Below are positions 1-9,251 of a stretch of DNA of 62,921 nt, one piece after another. A program made the translations under genes and the position numbers. The notes beneath the pieces were generated by a model. That model searched no databases and had not been told where the DNA came from. It worked only from the letters and a program-made list of their open reading frames with translations. The DNA is from CAMLFJ01 sp040902305 (GTDB lineage Bacteria > Methylomirabilota > Methylomirabilia > Rokubacteriales > CSP1-6), in contig JBBDXN010000160.1 of NCBI GenBank assembly GCA_040902305.1, forward strand, positions 1 through 62,921, written 5' to 3'. Every line of letters begins with the position of its first letter. The first letter of the stretch is position 1.

Positions 1-338
<338 letters not shown>

Positions 339-358
339 GTTCTCCTCCTGGGAGGCGG

Positions 359-1957
359 TTAGACGGCCGACGTCGCGTACCTGCGACGGAGCCGGTTTCG
401 CATGCTGATGGCGAAGAGGTTCAGCAGCACGACGATGAGGAGCAGGAGCAGCGTGGTGGCGAACACCATGGGGCGCGCCGCGTCCACGTTGGGGGATTGA
501 AAGCCGACGTCGTAGATGTGAAACCCCAGGTGCATGAACTTCCGGTCGAGGTGAAGAAACGGCCAGTACCCGTCCAGGGGCAGCGACGGGGCCAGCTTCA
601 CGACGCCGGTGATCATGAGGGGGGCGACCTCGCCCGCGGCGCGGGCCATGGCCAGGATGAGCCCGGTCAGGATGGACGGCATCACCGCGGGCAGCACCAC
701 ACGCAGCGTCGTCTCGAGCTTCGTGGCGGAGAGCGCCAGCGAGGCTTCCCGCGTTCCGCGCGGGATCGCGGCCAGCCCTTCCTCGGTCGCCACGATGACC
801 ACCGGTACCGTGAGGAGCGCCAGGGTCAAGGAAGCCCAGAGGATGCCTCCCGTTCCATAGGTCGGCGTCGGGAGCGCCTCTGCATAAAAGAGCTGGTCGA
901 TGGAGCCGCCGACGAAGTAGATGAAGAAACCCACCCCGAACACTCCGAACACGATGGACGGCACACCGGCCAGATTGTTGACTGCGATGCGTACCGCGCT
1001 CACGAAGAGCCCCTGTCGCGCGTACTCCCGCAGGTAGAACGCGGCGAGCACGCCCAGCGGGGTGACGAGGATGCTCATGATCATGACCATCATGACGGTC
1101 CCGAAGATGGCCGGGAACACCCCGCCCTCCGTGTTCGACTCCCTGGGCTCGTCCGATACGAACTCCCAGATCCGCCCGGCGTAGTAGACGGTCTTGGCGG
1201 CAACGCCCATGGTATTGGGAAACCGGACGTCCACGATCTGGGCCAGCGGCCACTCCTTCTCCTTGCCCCCGTCGACCTGAACCAGGATGGCCGCCGTCTG
1301 GCTCTTCCTCAGCTCGACCAGGCGCGCCTCCTGGATCTTGTACTGCTCCTGGAGTGGGGCCAGCCTGGCCTTCAGGGCCTCGACCTCCGGCCCGGAGGTG
1401 ATCCCCTTCAGCTCGAGCCCCTTCAGCCCGAGACGGACCTGTTCCTGCTGGTAGTTGATCCCGCCGATCTCGCGCGTCTCGATTCGCCGGAGCTCGCGCC
1501 GGATGCGCGTCACCTCCGGAAGCCGCCGCTCGACCTCCACCCATGCCTCGGGCCCGGTAGCGAGGGCGCGGCCGCCATCCCGCAGCTCCTTGACCACGCC
1601 GATCAGGGCGCCCCACTCCGTTCGCTCGATCAACGCGACATCCGCGGGATACTCCCGCCTGGTGATCTGGCTCTCGTCCACCCATCGGAAATCGGCGCCG
1701 TAGACGTCACGGTTTCCTACCTTCATCTTGATCCGGTACGCGCCCGCCCGCCCCGGCACCGGCTCTCGCTCGGCAACCTGGCCGGTCATGGTCGTACCGT
1801 CGGCCAGGGTCGCCCGCAGGAGGTTGGTCGGCCAGAAGAAGCCGAGCCCGTTGTACAGGATCAGCGCGATCAAGCCGGCCACCATCAGCAGAGCAGCCGC
1901 CAGCGCGCCGCCCGTGAGCCAGATGAACGGCTCGCCGCTCTTCCAGAGCTTGCTCAC
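359..1957 (-). CDS. pstA: Phosphate ABC transporter permease PstA, long form
   Basis: Inner-membrane permease of the phosphate importer. I start it at the GTG at 1957, which overlaps the pstC stop codon (GTGA), giving 532 residues. The reading frame stays open far upstream, but that part is only the shadow of pstC. An N-terminal membrane helix is followed by about 200 residues of extracytoplasmic and helical, partly coiled-coil, sequence (around residues 70-270), then the typical binding-protein-dependent permease core with the EAA-type loop (GTREASLALSATKLETTLRVVLP, quoted as two parts: GTREASLALSATK then LETTLRVVLP). Ordinary PstA is about 280-300 residues. The long form resembles the enlarged Pst permeases known from Pseudomonas and relatives. 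Confidence 0.93.
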   Translation of the reverse strand: MSKLWKSGEPFIWLTGGALAAALLMVAGLIALILYNGLGFFWPTNLLRATLADGTTMTGQVAEREPVPGRAGAYRIKMKVGNRDVYGADFRWVDESQITRREYPADVALIERTEWGALIGVVKELRDGGRALATGPEAWVEVERRLPEVTRIRRELRRIETREIGGINYQQEQVRLGLKGLELKGITSGPEVEALKARLAPLQEQYKIQEARLVELRKSQTAAILVQVDGGKEKEWPLAQIVDVRFPNTMGVAAKTVYYAGRIWEFVSDEPRESNTEGGVFPAIFGTVMMVMIMSILVTPLGVLAAFYLREYARQGLFVSAVRIAVNNLAGVPSIVFGVFGVGFFIYFVGGSIDQLFYAEALPTPTYGTGGILWASLTLALLTVPVVIVATEEGLAAIPRGTREASLALSATKLETTLRVVLPAVMPSILTGLILAMARAAGEVAPLMITGVVKLAPSLPLDGYWPFLHLDRKFMHLGFHIYDVGFQSPNVDAARPMVFATTLLLLLIVVLLNLFAISMRNRLRRRYATSAV

Positions 1958-4242
1958 AGGTACTGGTACTTTCGCCGGAGCTTGAGGCGCACCAGCTCGG
2001 CCACCGTGTTCACCACGAAGGTGAGGCAGAAGAGAAGGAACGCGGCCAGGAATAGCACGCGGAAGAGGGTGCCCTGCTCCGGCGCTTCCGGCAGCTCCAC
2101 CGCGATGTTTGCCGATAGCGCGCGAAACCCGTTGAAGATACTCAGGTCCATGACCGGGGTGTTGCCGGTCGCCATCAGGACGATCATGGTCTCGCCCACC
2201 GCCCGTCCGAAGCCGATCATGATGGCCGAGAAGATCCCCGGGCTGGCCGTCGGCAGCACGATACGCAACGCGGTCTGCCAGCGGTTGGCGCCCAGGGCCA
2301 GAGACCCGGCCCGCAGATGCTGGGGCACATTGGACAGGGAGTCCTCGGCGATGGTGAAGATGATCGGGATCACCGCGAACCCCATGGCGATGCCCACCAC
2401 CAGGGAGTTCCGCTGATCGTACGTGAGCCCCAGGACCGCCAGCAGCCAACCCCGGTAGTTGCCGTCCAGGAGCGCCCACTCGATCATGCCGCCGAGCCAG
2501 AACGACACCCACATGCCCAGGACCACGACCGGCATCAGCAGCAGGACCTCGCTCCCCGTCCGGAAGCGGGTCCGTACCCCCATCGGAAGCAGGCGCCACA
2601 ACAGCAGCGTGCCCACGATGAAGACCGCCTGAACCAGCGGCATCAGGAAGAGGCCGGGCACCACCTTCTCCACCATCGGGGCCAGCCAGAGCCCGGCCAG
2701 GAAGCCCAGCACGACGCTCGGCAGCGCGGCCATGATCTCGACCACCGGCTTGATGTAAGCCTTCAGGTTCGGGTGCATGAACTCGCTGACGTAGACGGCG
2801 GCAAGCAAAGCCAATGGGATGGCGATCAGCAGGGCGTAGATGGTCCCTTTGAGCGTGCCGAAGATCAGGGGCGTCAGGCTGAACTTCGCCTCGAAATCGT
2901 CCGTACCGCCAGTGGACTGCCAGACGTAGGCGGGCTCGCTATAGCCCTCGTACCAGACCTTCCCGAACACCGTCTGGAGCGTGATCTCGGGGTGGGGATT
3001 GTTCACCTTCCACTGGGAGATCGCGCCCCGCGGGTCGGCGATGAGCACCGCGTCGGCCTTCGGGGCGAACACGACGGACTGGATTGCCCCTCCATCGGCG
3101 CGCATCGAGAGCAGTGTCTTGCCGGAGGTGCCGTAGTGGAGATGGAGGCCGCCCGCGGCGTCTGCCGTGACGAAGCCCTTGTCGCGCCCCGACCCGCTGA
3201 TCGCGACCACCGGCCCCTGGTGACCCTGGAACTGGTAGATGCGGGTGAGACGCCCCTGGGGCCAGACCAGCTGCCACGAAGACACTCCCCCGGCGTGATC
3301 GCCGACCAGCAGGGTCCGGTCGCCCAGCAGGAATGTCATCGCGGTCACCGCCGCCCCGGGGCGGACGGTGACGGCCTCGGCCACCGTTGGGCTCGTCCGG
3401 TCCCGGAGGTCGTACCGCACCACCTGTCCGAGGGACGTGCCGATGAACAGGTCCTCGGCCCGACGGTCCAGCCCGAGCGCGGTGATCTCACCTTCGATGG
3501 ACAGCGGCAGCGCGGCAAGCGACTCCTCACGTCGACTGCCGCCGACGAGAGCTTTGGTCTCTATCACGGTCTGCATGATGAGGTCGGTGGGGCCCACCCG
3601 CGCCACCGTCACCGGCCCGGACTCGGACGCGGTGCTTGCCATGTCCAGGATCGGCCGCTTCCGCTCCGGGTCAAGCAGGGACGGAGCTGCGAAGCTGGGC
3701 TGCGCGACGACCTCGCGCTTGCCGTCCTTGAAGGTCACGTCGAACTTGACCTCGAGAGGGATGACCCGGCCGTCGGAAGTCCCGATCAGGTACTTCGAGG
3801 TTCCGACCAGGTACTTGCGGGCCCCGGTGTCGGTGACCCGGGTCACCGTCGCGCCATCGAGACCCTGGATCGGCACGGCCGCGAGGACGCTTCCCCGCTT
3901 GAGGTCCGTCAGCTGGAGCACACCACCCGAGATCACCTGACTCGTGACCTCCCGATACTCGTCGACTCCCAGGGGCCCCGCCGCCGTCGCGCCGGCGCCC
4001 GCACCTCCGATCGGGGACCCGACCAGCTCGGCGGTGGGGACCTTGAACAGCGGATACACCTCGGCGGCGATGACGAGGAGGATGGCGAGGATGCAGGCGA
4101 TGATGACGAGGCCGCCGACCACGACCAGGCGTGACGCCCAGAGGTCCAGCATGATCCGGCGGGCCGTGCGGGCCGGGGAGACATCCAGCGGGGGGGGGGG
4201 NNNNNNNNNNCCGGCGCGAAGTGCCTCCGGACCGATCGCCAC
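1954..4242 (-). CDS. pstC: Phosphate ABC transporter permease PstC with large extracytoplasmic insert
   Basis: Second permease subunit, about 762 residues as read, against about 300 in E. coli. After one membrane helix (LVVVGGLVIIACILAILLVI) there is an insert of roughly 330 residues with repeated beta-propeller-like segments (for example VVAISGSGRDKGFVTADAAG, AVLIADPRGAISQWKV). The permease core follows, with its EAA loop around LRAGSLALGANRWQTALRIV. The start is a GTG that directly abuts the pstS stop codon. The extreme N-terminus is unreliable: a 10-N gap (4201-4210) beside an 11-base G run lies inside codons 11-18, so the true sequence and frame there are unknown. Its 3' end overlaps pstA by 4 bp. 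Confidence 0.9.
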   Translation of the reverse strand: MAIGPEALRAXXXXPPPPLDVSPARTARRIMLDLWASRLVVVGGLVIIACILAILLVIAAEVYPLFKVPTAELVGSPIGGAGAGATAAGPLGVDEYREVTSQVISGGVLQLTDLKRGSVLAAVPIQGLDGATVTRVTDTGARKYLVGTSKYLIGTSDGRVIPLEVKFDVTFKDGKREVVAQPSFAAPSLLDPERKRPILDMASTASESGPVTVARVGPTDLIMQTVIETKALVGGSRREESLAALPLSIEGEITALGLDRRAEDLFIGTSLGQVVRYDLRDRTSPTVAEAVTVRPGAAVTAMTFLLGDRTLLVGDHAGGVSSWQLVWPQGRLTRIYQFQGHQGPVVAISGSGRDKGFVTADAAGGLHLHYGTSGKTLLSMRADGGAIQSVVFAPKADAVLIADPRGAISQWKVNNPHPEITLQTVFGKVWYEGYSEPAYVWQSTGGTDDFEAKFSLTPLIFGTLKGTIYALLIAIPLALLAAVYVSEFMHPNLKAYIKPVVEIMAALPSVVLGFLAGLWLAPMVEKVVPGLFLMPLVQAVFIVGTLLLWRLLPMGVRTRFRTGSEVLLLMPVVVLGMWVSFWLGGMIEWALLDGNYRGWLLAVLGLTYDQRNSLVVGIAMGFAVIPIIFTIAEDSLSNVPQHLRAGSLALGANRWQTALRIVLPTASPGIFSAIMIGFGRAVGETMIVLMATGNTPVMDLSIFNGFRALSANIAVELPEAPEQGTLFRVLFLAAFLLFCLTFVVNTVAELVRLKLRRKYQYL
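4201..4210. other. Assembly gap (10 N) beside a G homopolymer
   Basis: Ten N bases preceded by an 11-base G run (4190-4200). The gap falls in the first 20 codons of pstC. The homopolymer and round gap size suggest a scaffold join rather than real sequence. Confidence 0.95.
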
Positions 4243-5211
4243 CTACTGGACCTTGTTCAGCTCTCCCTTGGCGATCGTCGCGGGGATCGGGAAGTAGCCG
4301 TCCTTGATGACCACTTCCTGACCTTCCTTGGAGAGCATCAGCTTCACGAACTCGCGGGTGAGGGGGTCGAGCGCTTTCCCCGGCGCCCGGTTGACGTAGA
4401 CGTACAGGAAGCGCGACAGAGGATACGTGCCCGCGTAGGCATTGTCCGGGCTGGCCTCATAGCACTTCGCCCCTTCCCTCGCCGCCAGCGGGACCGCCCG
4501 CACCCCGGCCGTCGCATAGCCGATGCCGCTGTAGCCCATGGCGAAGCGGTCCACCGTCAGGCCCTGGACCACCGACGCCGAGCCCGGCTGCTCCTTGACC
4601 TCATCCTTGAAGTCCCCGTTCTTGAGTGTCTGCTCCTTGAAGAACCCATAGGTCCCCGAAGCTGAGTTGCGCCCGTAGAGGCTGATCGGCTTGGCGGCCC
4701 ACTCCCCGGTGAGACCGAGCTGGCCCCAGGTCTTGACGTCTTCCTTGTGGCCTCCGCGGCGCGACTTCGAGAACACCGCGTCCACTTGGGCCATCGTCAG
4801 GCACTTGAGCGGATTGTCCTTGTTGACGAATACCGCGAGGGCGTCCACCGAGCTCCGGATCGCGGTGGGCTTGTACCCGTACTTCTTCTCGAAGGCGTCG
4901 ATCTCGGTGCCCTTCATCTCCCGTGACATCGGCCCGAACTGGGCCATGCCGGAGATCAGGGCCGGGGGCGCGGTGGAGGAGCCCTTACCCTCGATCTGGA
5001 TCTTCGCGTTCGGGTAGAACTTGTTGAATCCCTCCGCCCAGAGCGTCATCAGGTTGTTGAGCGTGTCCGAACCGATGCTCGAGACGTTGCCGCTCACGCC
5101 ACTCACCGCCTTGTACCCTTGCAGACCGGGATCCAGCTTCGGCGGTCCCGCCGCGTATCCCGCGGCCGTGGTGACTGCGACGATGGCCAGCGCAGCGATC
5201 GTTCTCTTCAT
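4243..5211 (-). CDS. pstS: Periplasmic phosphate-binding protein PstS
   Basis: Substrate-binding protein that delivers phosphate to PstC/PstA in the periplasm. It has 322 residues with a Sec signal peptide (MKRTIAALAIVAVTTAAGYA). Phosphate-binding segments are recognisable: SIGSDTLNNLMTLWAEGF near residue 45, EGKGSSTAPPALISG near 75, and GRNSASGTYGFFKEQTL near 180. An AGGAGA ribosome site lies 8 bp before the ATG. It is first in the pstSCAB run and sits 80 bp downstream of a phoB-like gene. That gap carries a Pho-box-like array, so phosphate-starvation control is likely. Confidence 0.96.
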   Translation of the reverse strand: MKRTIAALAIVAVTTAAGYAAGPPKLDPGLQGYKAVSGVSGNVSSIGSDTLNNLMTLWAEGFNKFYPNAKIQIEGKGSSTAPPALISGMAQFGPMSREMKGTEIDAFEKKYGYKPTAIRSSVDALAVFVNKDNPLKCLTMAQVDAVFSKSRRGGHKEDVKTWGQLGLTGEWAAKPISLYGRNSASGTYGFFKEQTLKNGDFKDEVKEQPGSASVVQGLTVDRFAMGYSGIGYATAGVRAVPLAAREGAKCYEASPDNAYAGTYPLSRFLYVYVNRAPGKALDPLTREFVKLMLSKEGQEVVIKDGYFPIPATIAKGELNKVQ

Positions 5212-5257
5212 CCCGTTCTCTCCTTTTGGTTTTCGAGGCTCATGGTCCCCTGTACCT

Positions 5258-5296
5258 GTTGCGGGACGGTAACCGGCACGTTACGTTTCTGTTACG
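5258..5296 (-). promoter_or_regulatory. Pho-box array upstream of pstS (four 11-bp repeats)
   Basis: Read on the minus strand, the hexamers CGTAAC, CGTAAC, GGTTAC and CGCAAC begin at 5296, 5285, 5274 and 5263, exactly 11 bp apart. PhoB is known to bind direct repeats with this spacing. The first repeat overlaps the stop codon of the phoB-like gene, and the array ends 46 bp before the pstS ATG. I see no convincing -10 element. Confidence 0.75.
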
Positions 5297-6023
5297 ACCC
5301 TCCCGGGTCCCGGAAGCGATACCCCACCCCGCGCACCGTCTCGATGGCCGGCACCGGAGTCCGGGCCGCGGTGAACTTGGCGCGGAGCCGGGCCACGTGG
5401 ACGTCCACGGTGCGCTGCTCCACGAAGCCGTCCTGGCCCCAGACCAGGTCCAGCAGCTCCTCGCGTCCGAACACCCGACCCGGGGTGCGGATCAGGGTGG
5501 CGAGCAGGTCGAACTCCTTGCGGGTCAGCTCCACCAGACGGCCCTTCATCTTGACCTCGAAGCGCTGCCGGTCGACCTCGAGCTCCCCGGCCCGCAGGAT
5601 CTGCGCGGCGGTCGGATCGCCGAGCCGCCCGCGGCGGCTGACCGCGCGGACGCGAGCCAGGAGCTCCCGCGGAGAGAAGGGCTTGGTCACGTAGTCGTCG
5701 GCGCCCATCTCGAAGCCGAGCACCTTGTCGCCTTCCTCCACGCGCCCGGTGACCATGATGACCGGGATGGCGAGCGTGTCCCGGTCCTGCTTGAGACGAC
5801 GGCAGATCTCCCAGCCGTTGAGGTGCGGCACCATGATGTCGAGCAGGATGACGTCGGGGCGACCTTCCTTGGCCTGCCGGAGCGCGTCGGTGCCGTTGCC
5901 GGCCAGCCAGACCTCGTAGCCTTCCTTGCCGAGGTTGTAGCGGAGCATCTCGGCCACGTCCGGCTCGTCCTCGACCACGAGCACACGCGGGCCTCGGCTC
6001 ACCGCCCCGTTCGGTCTCGCCAT
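5292..6023 (-). CDS. phoB: PhoB-like OmpR-family response regulator
   Basis: Two-domain transcription regulator of 243 residues. The receiver domain (residues 13-128) has the acidic pair ED (19-20), phospho-acceptor Asp62 in DVILLDIMVP and the conserved Lys in DDYVTKPFSP. The C-terminal winged helix follows (ELTRKEFDLLATLIRTPGRV, then DVHVARLRAKF). The frame is open to 6086, but I start at the ATG at 6023 because a Pho-box-like array occupies 6046-6084. It is directly upstream of pstS and is the likely activator of this operon. A second PhoB-like regulator paired with a PhoR kinase lies at 9251-9943, so which one answers PhoR is not settled by sequence. Confidence 0.85.
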   Translation of the reverse strand: MARPNGAVSRGPRVLVVEDEPDVAEMLRYNLGKEGYEVWLAGNGTDALRQAKEGRPDVILLDIMVPHLNGWEICRRLKQDRDTLAIPVIMVTGRVEEGDKVLGFEMGADDYVTKPFSPRELLARVRAVSRRGRLGDPTAAQILRAGELEVDRQRFEVKMKGRLVELTRKEFDLLATLIRTPGRVFGREELLDLVWGQDGFVEQRTVDVHVARLRAKFTAARTPVPAIETVRGVGYRFRDPGGS

Positions 6024-6045
6024 GGGGGCAGTGTGCGCGGAGCGG

Positions 6046-6084
6046 GTTAACGGATGATGACGCCGGGGTAAATCATGCGTGAAC
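6046..6084 (-). promoter_or_regulatory. Pho-box-like array upstream of the phoB-like gene
   Basis: On the minus strand the hexamers GTTCAC, ATTTAC, CGTCAT and GTTAAC begin at 6084, 6073, 6062 and 6051, again exactly 11 bp apart. They share the NNTNAC pattern of the pstS array. The array ends 22 bp before the ATG at 6023, which suggests autoregulation. Confidence 0.65.
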
Positions 6085-6108
6085 ACCGGGTCGCGGAAAA
6101 CACGACGT

Positions 6109-6126
6109 CCCCGCCGGGAGGCGGGG
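6109..6126 (-). terminator. Terminator-like hairpin after the transglutaminase gene
   Basis: Perfect 7-bp inverted repeat CCCCGCC/GGCGGGG with a 4-base loop. On the minus strand a TTTT run follows about 9 bases later. It separates the transglutaminase gene from the Pho-box array of the next gene. Confidence 0.45.
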
Positions 6127-6160
6127 GCGTGAACTGCCGCTCAGCCGGGCCGCGTTCGGG

Positions 6161-7255
6161 TCAGAGCCCGAGCTCGCGCGAGGTGATCTTGTACTTGAAG
6201 CTGTCGGGATCCAGGCTGTCCTTGCGCGCCTCGCCCGTCTCCGCCTGCGGGTACATGAAGTAACCGACCGCGTCTTCCTTGGAGTTCAGCAGCTTGATGT
6301 CGTGTGCGTAGTTGTACGCGAGCCAGTTCATCTCCCACTGGCCGAAGAGCTTGGCCCGTGCCTTCTGGGTGGTCGGATCGTCGAGCGGGATGCCGCCCCG
6401 CTCTTCCAGCACCACCTTCCGGACGTCCGCGGGATCCACCGGCACCCAGCCGTGGCCGGCGGTGTAGAACTCGGCGCGGCAGTGCTGCGCCTTGGAGATG
6501 TCCCCGCTCTTGCCGAGGCACTTGAAGTCGGCGGAGTCCGCCGCCCGCACCCCGTAGACGTCCCGCGCGGGGATGCCCGCCGAGCGCGCCAGGCCCACGA
6601 ACAGCGCGTTCAGGTCGGCGCACTTGCCACCCAGGTTGCCGGTCTCCAGCATGGCGCGGATGTCCCCGACCCCGCACCCGCGCACCTTGGGATCGCGGAA
6701 GGTGTTCTCCACGATCCACTCGTAGATGGCGCGCGCCTTGTCGGTGTCCCGGTCGAGACCCTTCGTGATCTGCTGGGAAGTTTTCCTCACGATGCCGTCG
6801 GTCCGGATGAGCTTGGTGGACTCGCGATACCGGTTGAGCGTGGCCCGATCCTCGGCGGCGGCGTTCACGCCCGGCTTCGTCACGTCCACGAGCCGATCCC
6901 GCGCCGCGAATCGGCTGGTGACCTCCGCGACCGGCGCGCCCTCGCCCGCAGGCCACTCCGCGTAGAAGACCCCCGCCCCGTACTTGTCCTCCCGATAGAT
7001 GCGCGAGACGGCCGCGTTGCCGGTCCAGCTGTGGCCGAGGCTCTTCTGATAGTCCGTATCGACGGCGAGCGGCATCGGCAGCCAGACGCGGGTCGGCCCC
7101 GCCGGGCCGGCCACCTCCACCCGGGTCACCACCTCGAACGTGCGCCACCTGGCGCCGTCCGTGCCCGTGGCCGCCCGCACCATGCGCGGCAGGCCACCCG
7201 CCGCGGCAGCCGCCGTGCCCGCAACCCCATTCTTCAGAAATTCCCGTCGCTTCAT
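6161..7255 (-). CDS. Tat-exported transglutaminase-like protein
   Basis: Papain-fold transglutaminase-like protein, 364 residues from the ATG at 7255, which has a GGGAG ribosome site. The N-terminus is a twin-arginine signal (MKRREFLKNGVAGTAAAAAGG), so it is probably exported folded. The catalytic triad is visible: Cys in NLGGKCADLNALFVGLARSA, His in EFYTAGHGWVPVDP and the Asp in the same segment. The C-terminal SKEDAVGYFMYPQAE segment has no known motif. The natural substrate is unknown; such proteins are often peptidases or protein modifiers. It lies between two phosphate-type regulatory modules but shows no sequence link to phosphate. Confidence 0.82.
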   Translation of the reverse strand: MKRREFLKNGVAGTAAAAAGGLPRMVRAATGTDGARWRTFEVVTRVEVAGPAGPTRVWLPMPLAVDTDYQKSLGHSWTGNAAVSRIYREDKYGAGVFYAEWPAGEGAPVAEVTSRFAARDRLVDVTKPGVNAAAEDRATLNRYRESTKLIRTDGIVRKTSQQITKGLDRDTDKARAIYEWIVENTFRDPKVRGCGVGDIRAMLETGNLGGKCADLNALFVGLARSAGIPARDVYGVRAADSADFKCLGKSGDISKAQHCRAEFYTAGHGWVPVDPADVRKVVLEERGGIPLDDPTTQKARAKLFGQWEMNWLAYNYAHDIKLLNSKEDAVGYFMYPQAETGEARKDSLDPDSFKYKITSRELGL

Positions 7256-7442
7256 GATTGACGTCTCCCTCGCAGGCTGGATGATCCGGACCTCGTCGTC
7301 CGCCGGCACATCGTACCCCCTCGCCCGCGTGGGTCCAATTCAACATGCCGATGAGTCGCCAAACTTCCATCGGTCGAGCCGATGGCTTGCGGTTCGTATG
7401 GTCGAATCTCGCTGAACGGGGGCGGTGGGCCCCGGACGGGGC

Positions 7443-9251
7443 CTACCCGGGCGGCTGGATCGGCAGCATGAAGCGGACGGTGGTCCCCTGCTGCTCCTGG
7501 CTCTCGATGCGCAGCTCCCCGCCGTGCGCCAGGACCAGGTGCTTCACGATCGCGAGCCCGAGCCCGGTGCCGCCCAGCTCCCGCGAGCGGGCCTTGTCCA
7601 CCCGGTAGAAGCGCTCGGTGATCCGCGGCAGGTCCGCGGCCGGAATGCCGATCCCGGTGTCGGCGATCGAGATCTCGAGCCCGCCGTCTCCCGCGCCGCG
7701 CGCGGTCACGGTCACCGCTCCGCCTTCCGGCGTGTACTTCACCGCGTTATCCACCAGGTTGATCAGGATCTGCACGAGGCGATCGCGGTCCGCCACCACC
7801 GCGGGAAGCTCGGCGGGCGTGTCGGCCGTCACCGTAACCCGGGAGGCCGCCGCGCGGGGACCGATGATCTCCACCACCGAGGCGACCACCTCGTCGATGC
7901 GCACGAGCTCCCGCCGGAGCGTGACCTTGCCGAGCTCGATATTGGACAGGTCGGTGAGGTCGTTGAGCAGCCGCCCCAGCCGCTCGCTGTGGCGCAGGAC
8001 GATCTCCAGGAAGCGCCGAGCGTGCTCCGGCTCCTCGAGCGCGCCGGAGAGGAGCGTCTCCAGGTAGCCCTGGATGGCGGTCAGGGGCGTGCGCAGCTCG
8101 TGGCTCACGTTCGCCACGAACTCGGTCCGGACCCGCTCGAGCTGGCGGAGCGCGGTCACGTCGTGGACCACCATGACCACGCCCGACTCGCTGCCCGCGA
8201 GCGCCAGCCGCATGGCGTTGACCCCCAGGACGCGGCGCGACGGGCTCGTCACCGCGATCTCGCGGCCCGTCGTTCCGCCGCCCGTGTGCACCGCGCGGAA
8301 GATCTCGTGCAGGTCGGCGTTGCGGATGACCTCCAGGAACGGCTTGCCCTCGCCCCGGGCGACCCCGAGGCCGAACATGAGCCGCGCCTGCTCGTTCATG
8401 AGCAGGATGTGCTCGTGGCCGTCCACCGCGATGACGCCCTCGACCATGCCGTCCAGGATCGCGGTGATCTTGGCCTGCTCCTGCTCGAGGTCCTGGATCT
8501 TCTCGCGCAGGCGTCCCGCCATCACGTTGAGCGACCGGCCGAGCGTGCCGATCTCGTCGGTGGAGCGGGTGGGCGCGCGGACCAGGAAGCTCCCCTCGCT
8601 CATCTGCCGGGCGATCGACTGCATCTCGACCACCGGCCGGGTCACCCGCCCCGCGACGACGATGCCGATCCCGAGCGCGACCAGCAGGGCCACCGCGCCG
8701 CCCCCCAGCATCACCTGGTGGAGGCTCTCGTAGGAGGCGGTCACCGCCGACAGCGGCAGGGCCAGCCGGAGCACGCCCAGCACGCGCGTCTCGTCGCGCA
8801 CCGGGACCGCCACGTAGAGGAGCGGCACCTCGGTGGTGGCGCTGCGGCGAAGGTCGCGCCCGACCCGCCCCGCGAGCGCCGCGCGGACCTCGGGTCGGTC
8901 GGCGTGGTTCTCGAGTCCCGCGAGTTCTCCGGCCCCCCGCTCCGATTCCCCGACGACCCGCCCGTCCGGCGCGATCAGGGTGACGCGCGCGCCGATCGGC
9001 CGCGCCGCCCGGATGGCGAAGTCCTGGCCCGTCGCGGGGGCAGCGCCCGGGCGGAGGGGGCCGCGCGCCTCATCGTGGAGCACGGCGGCCACCGCGCCGA
9101 GCCGGGTCTCCAGCGACTCCACCGCGAAGCGCTCCAGCGCCCGGCTCAGGTAGAGTCCCGCCACCAGGCTGGTGACCGCCACGAAGCCGACCAAAGTCAG
9201 TGTCAGCTTGAGCGCGATGCTGCGCCGGACCGCTCGGAGCAGCGCACCCAT
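7443..9251 (-). CDS. phoR: PhoR-like membrane sensor histidine kinase
   Basis: Sensor kinase of 602 residues. Two membrane helices (about 14-36 and 180-202) bracket an extracytoplasmic sensor region. A HAMP linker follows (about 203-255), then a PAS domain (about 258-368), the HisKA dimerisation domain with phospho-acceptor His384 in NVSHELRTPLTAIQGY, and a HATPase domain with N-box LVDNAVKYTPEGG and G-boxes DTGIGIP and GGTGLGLAIVKHL. The ATG overlaps the TGA of the regulator gene (TGATG), so the two are translationally coupled. The TM-HAMP-PAS-HisKA layout matches PhoR; the signal itself is inferred from the neighbouring pst operon. Confidence 0.88.
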   Translation of the reverse strand: MGALLRAVRRSIALKLTLTLVGFVAVTSLVAGLYLSRALERFAVESLETRLGAVAAVLHDEARGPLRPGAAPATGQDFAIRAARPIGARVTLIAPDGRVVGESERGAGELAGLENHADRPEVRAALAGRVGRDLRRSATTEVPLLYVAVPVRDETRVLGVLRLALPLSAVTASYESLHQVMLGGGAVALLVALGIGIVVAGRVTRPVVEMQSIARQMSEGSFLVRAPTRSTDEIGTLGRSLNVMAGRLREKIQDLEQEQAKITAILDGMVEGVIAVDGHEHILLMNEQARLMFGLGVARGEGKPFLEVIRNADLHEIFRAVHTGGGTTGREIAVTSPSRRVLGVNAMRLALAGSESGVVMVVHDVTALRQLERVRTEFVANVSHELRTPLTAIQGYLETLLSGALEEPEHARRFLEIVLRHSERLGRLLNDLTDLSNIELGKVTLRRELVRIDEVVASVVEIIGPRAAASRVTVTADTPAELPAVVADRDRLVQILINLVDNAVKYTPEGGAVTVTARGAGDGGLEISIADTGIGIPAADLPRITERFYRVDKARSRELGGTGLGLAIVKHLVLAHGGELRIESQEQQGTTVRFMLPIQPPG

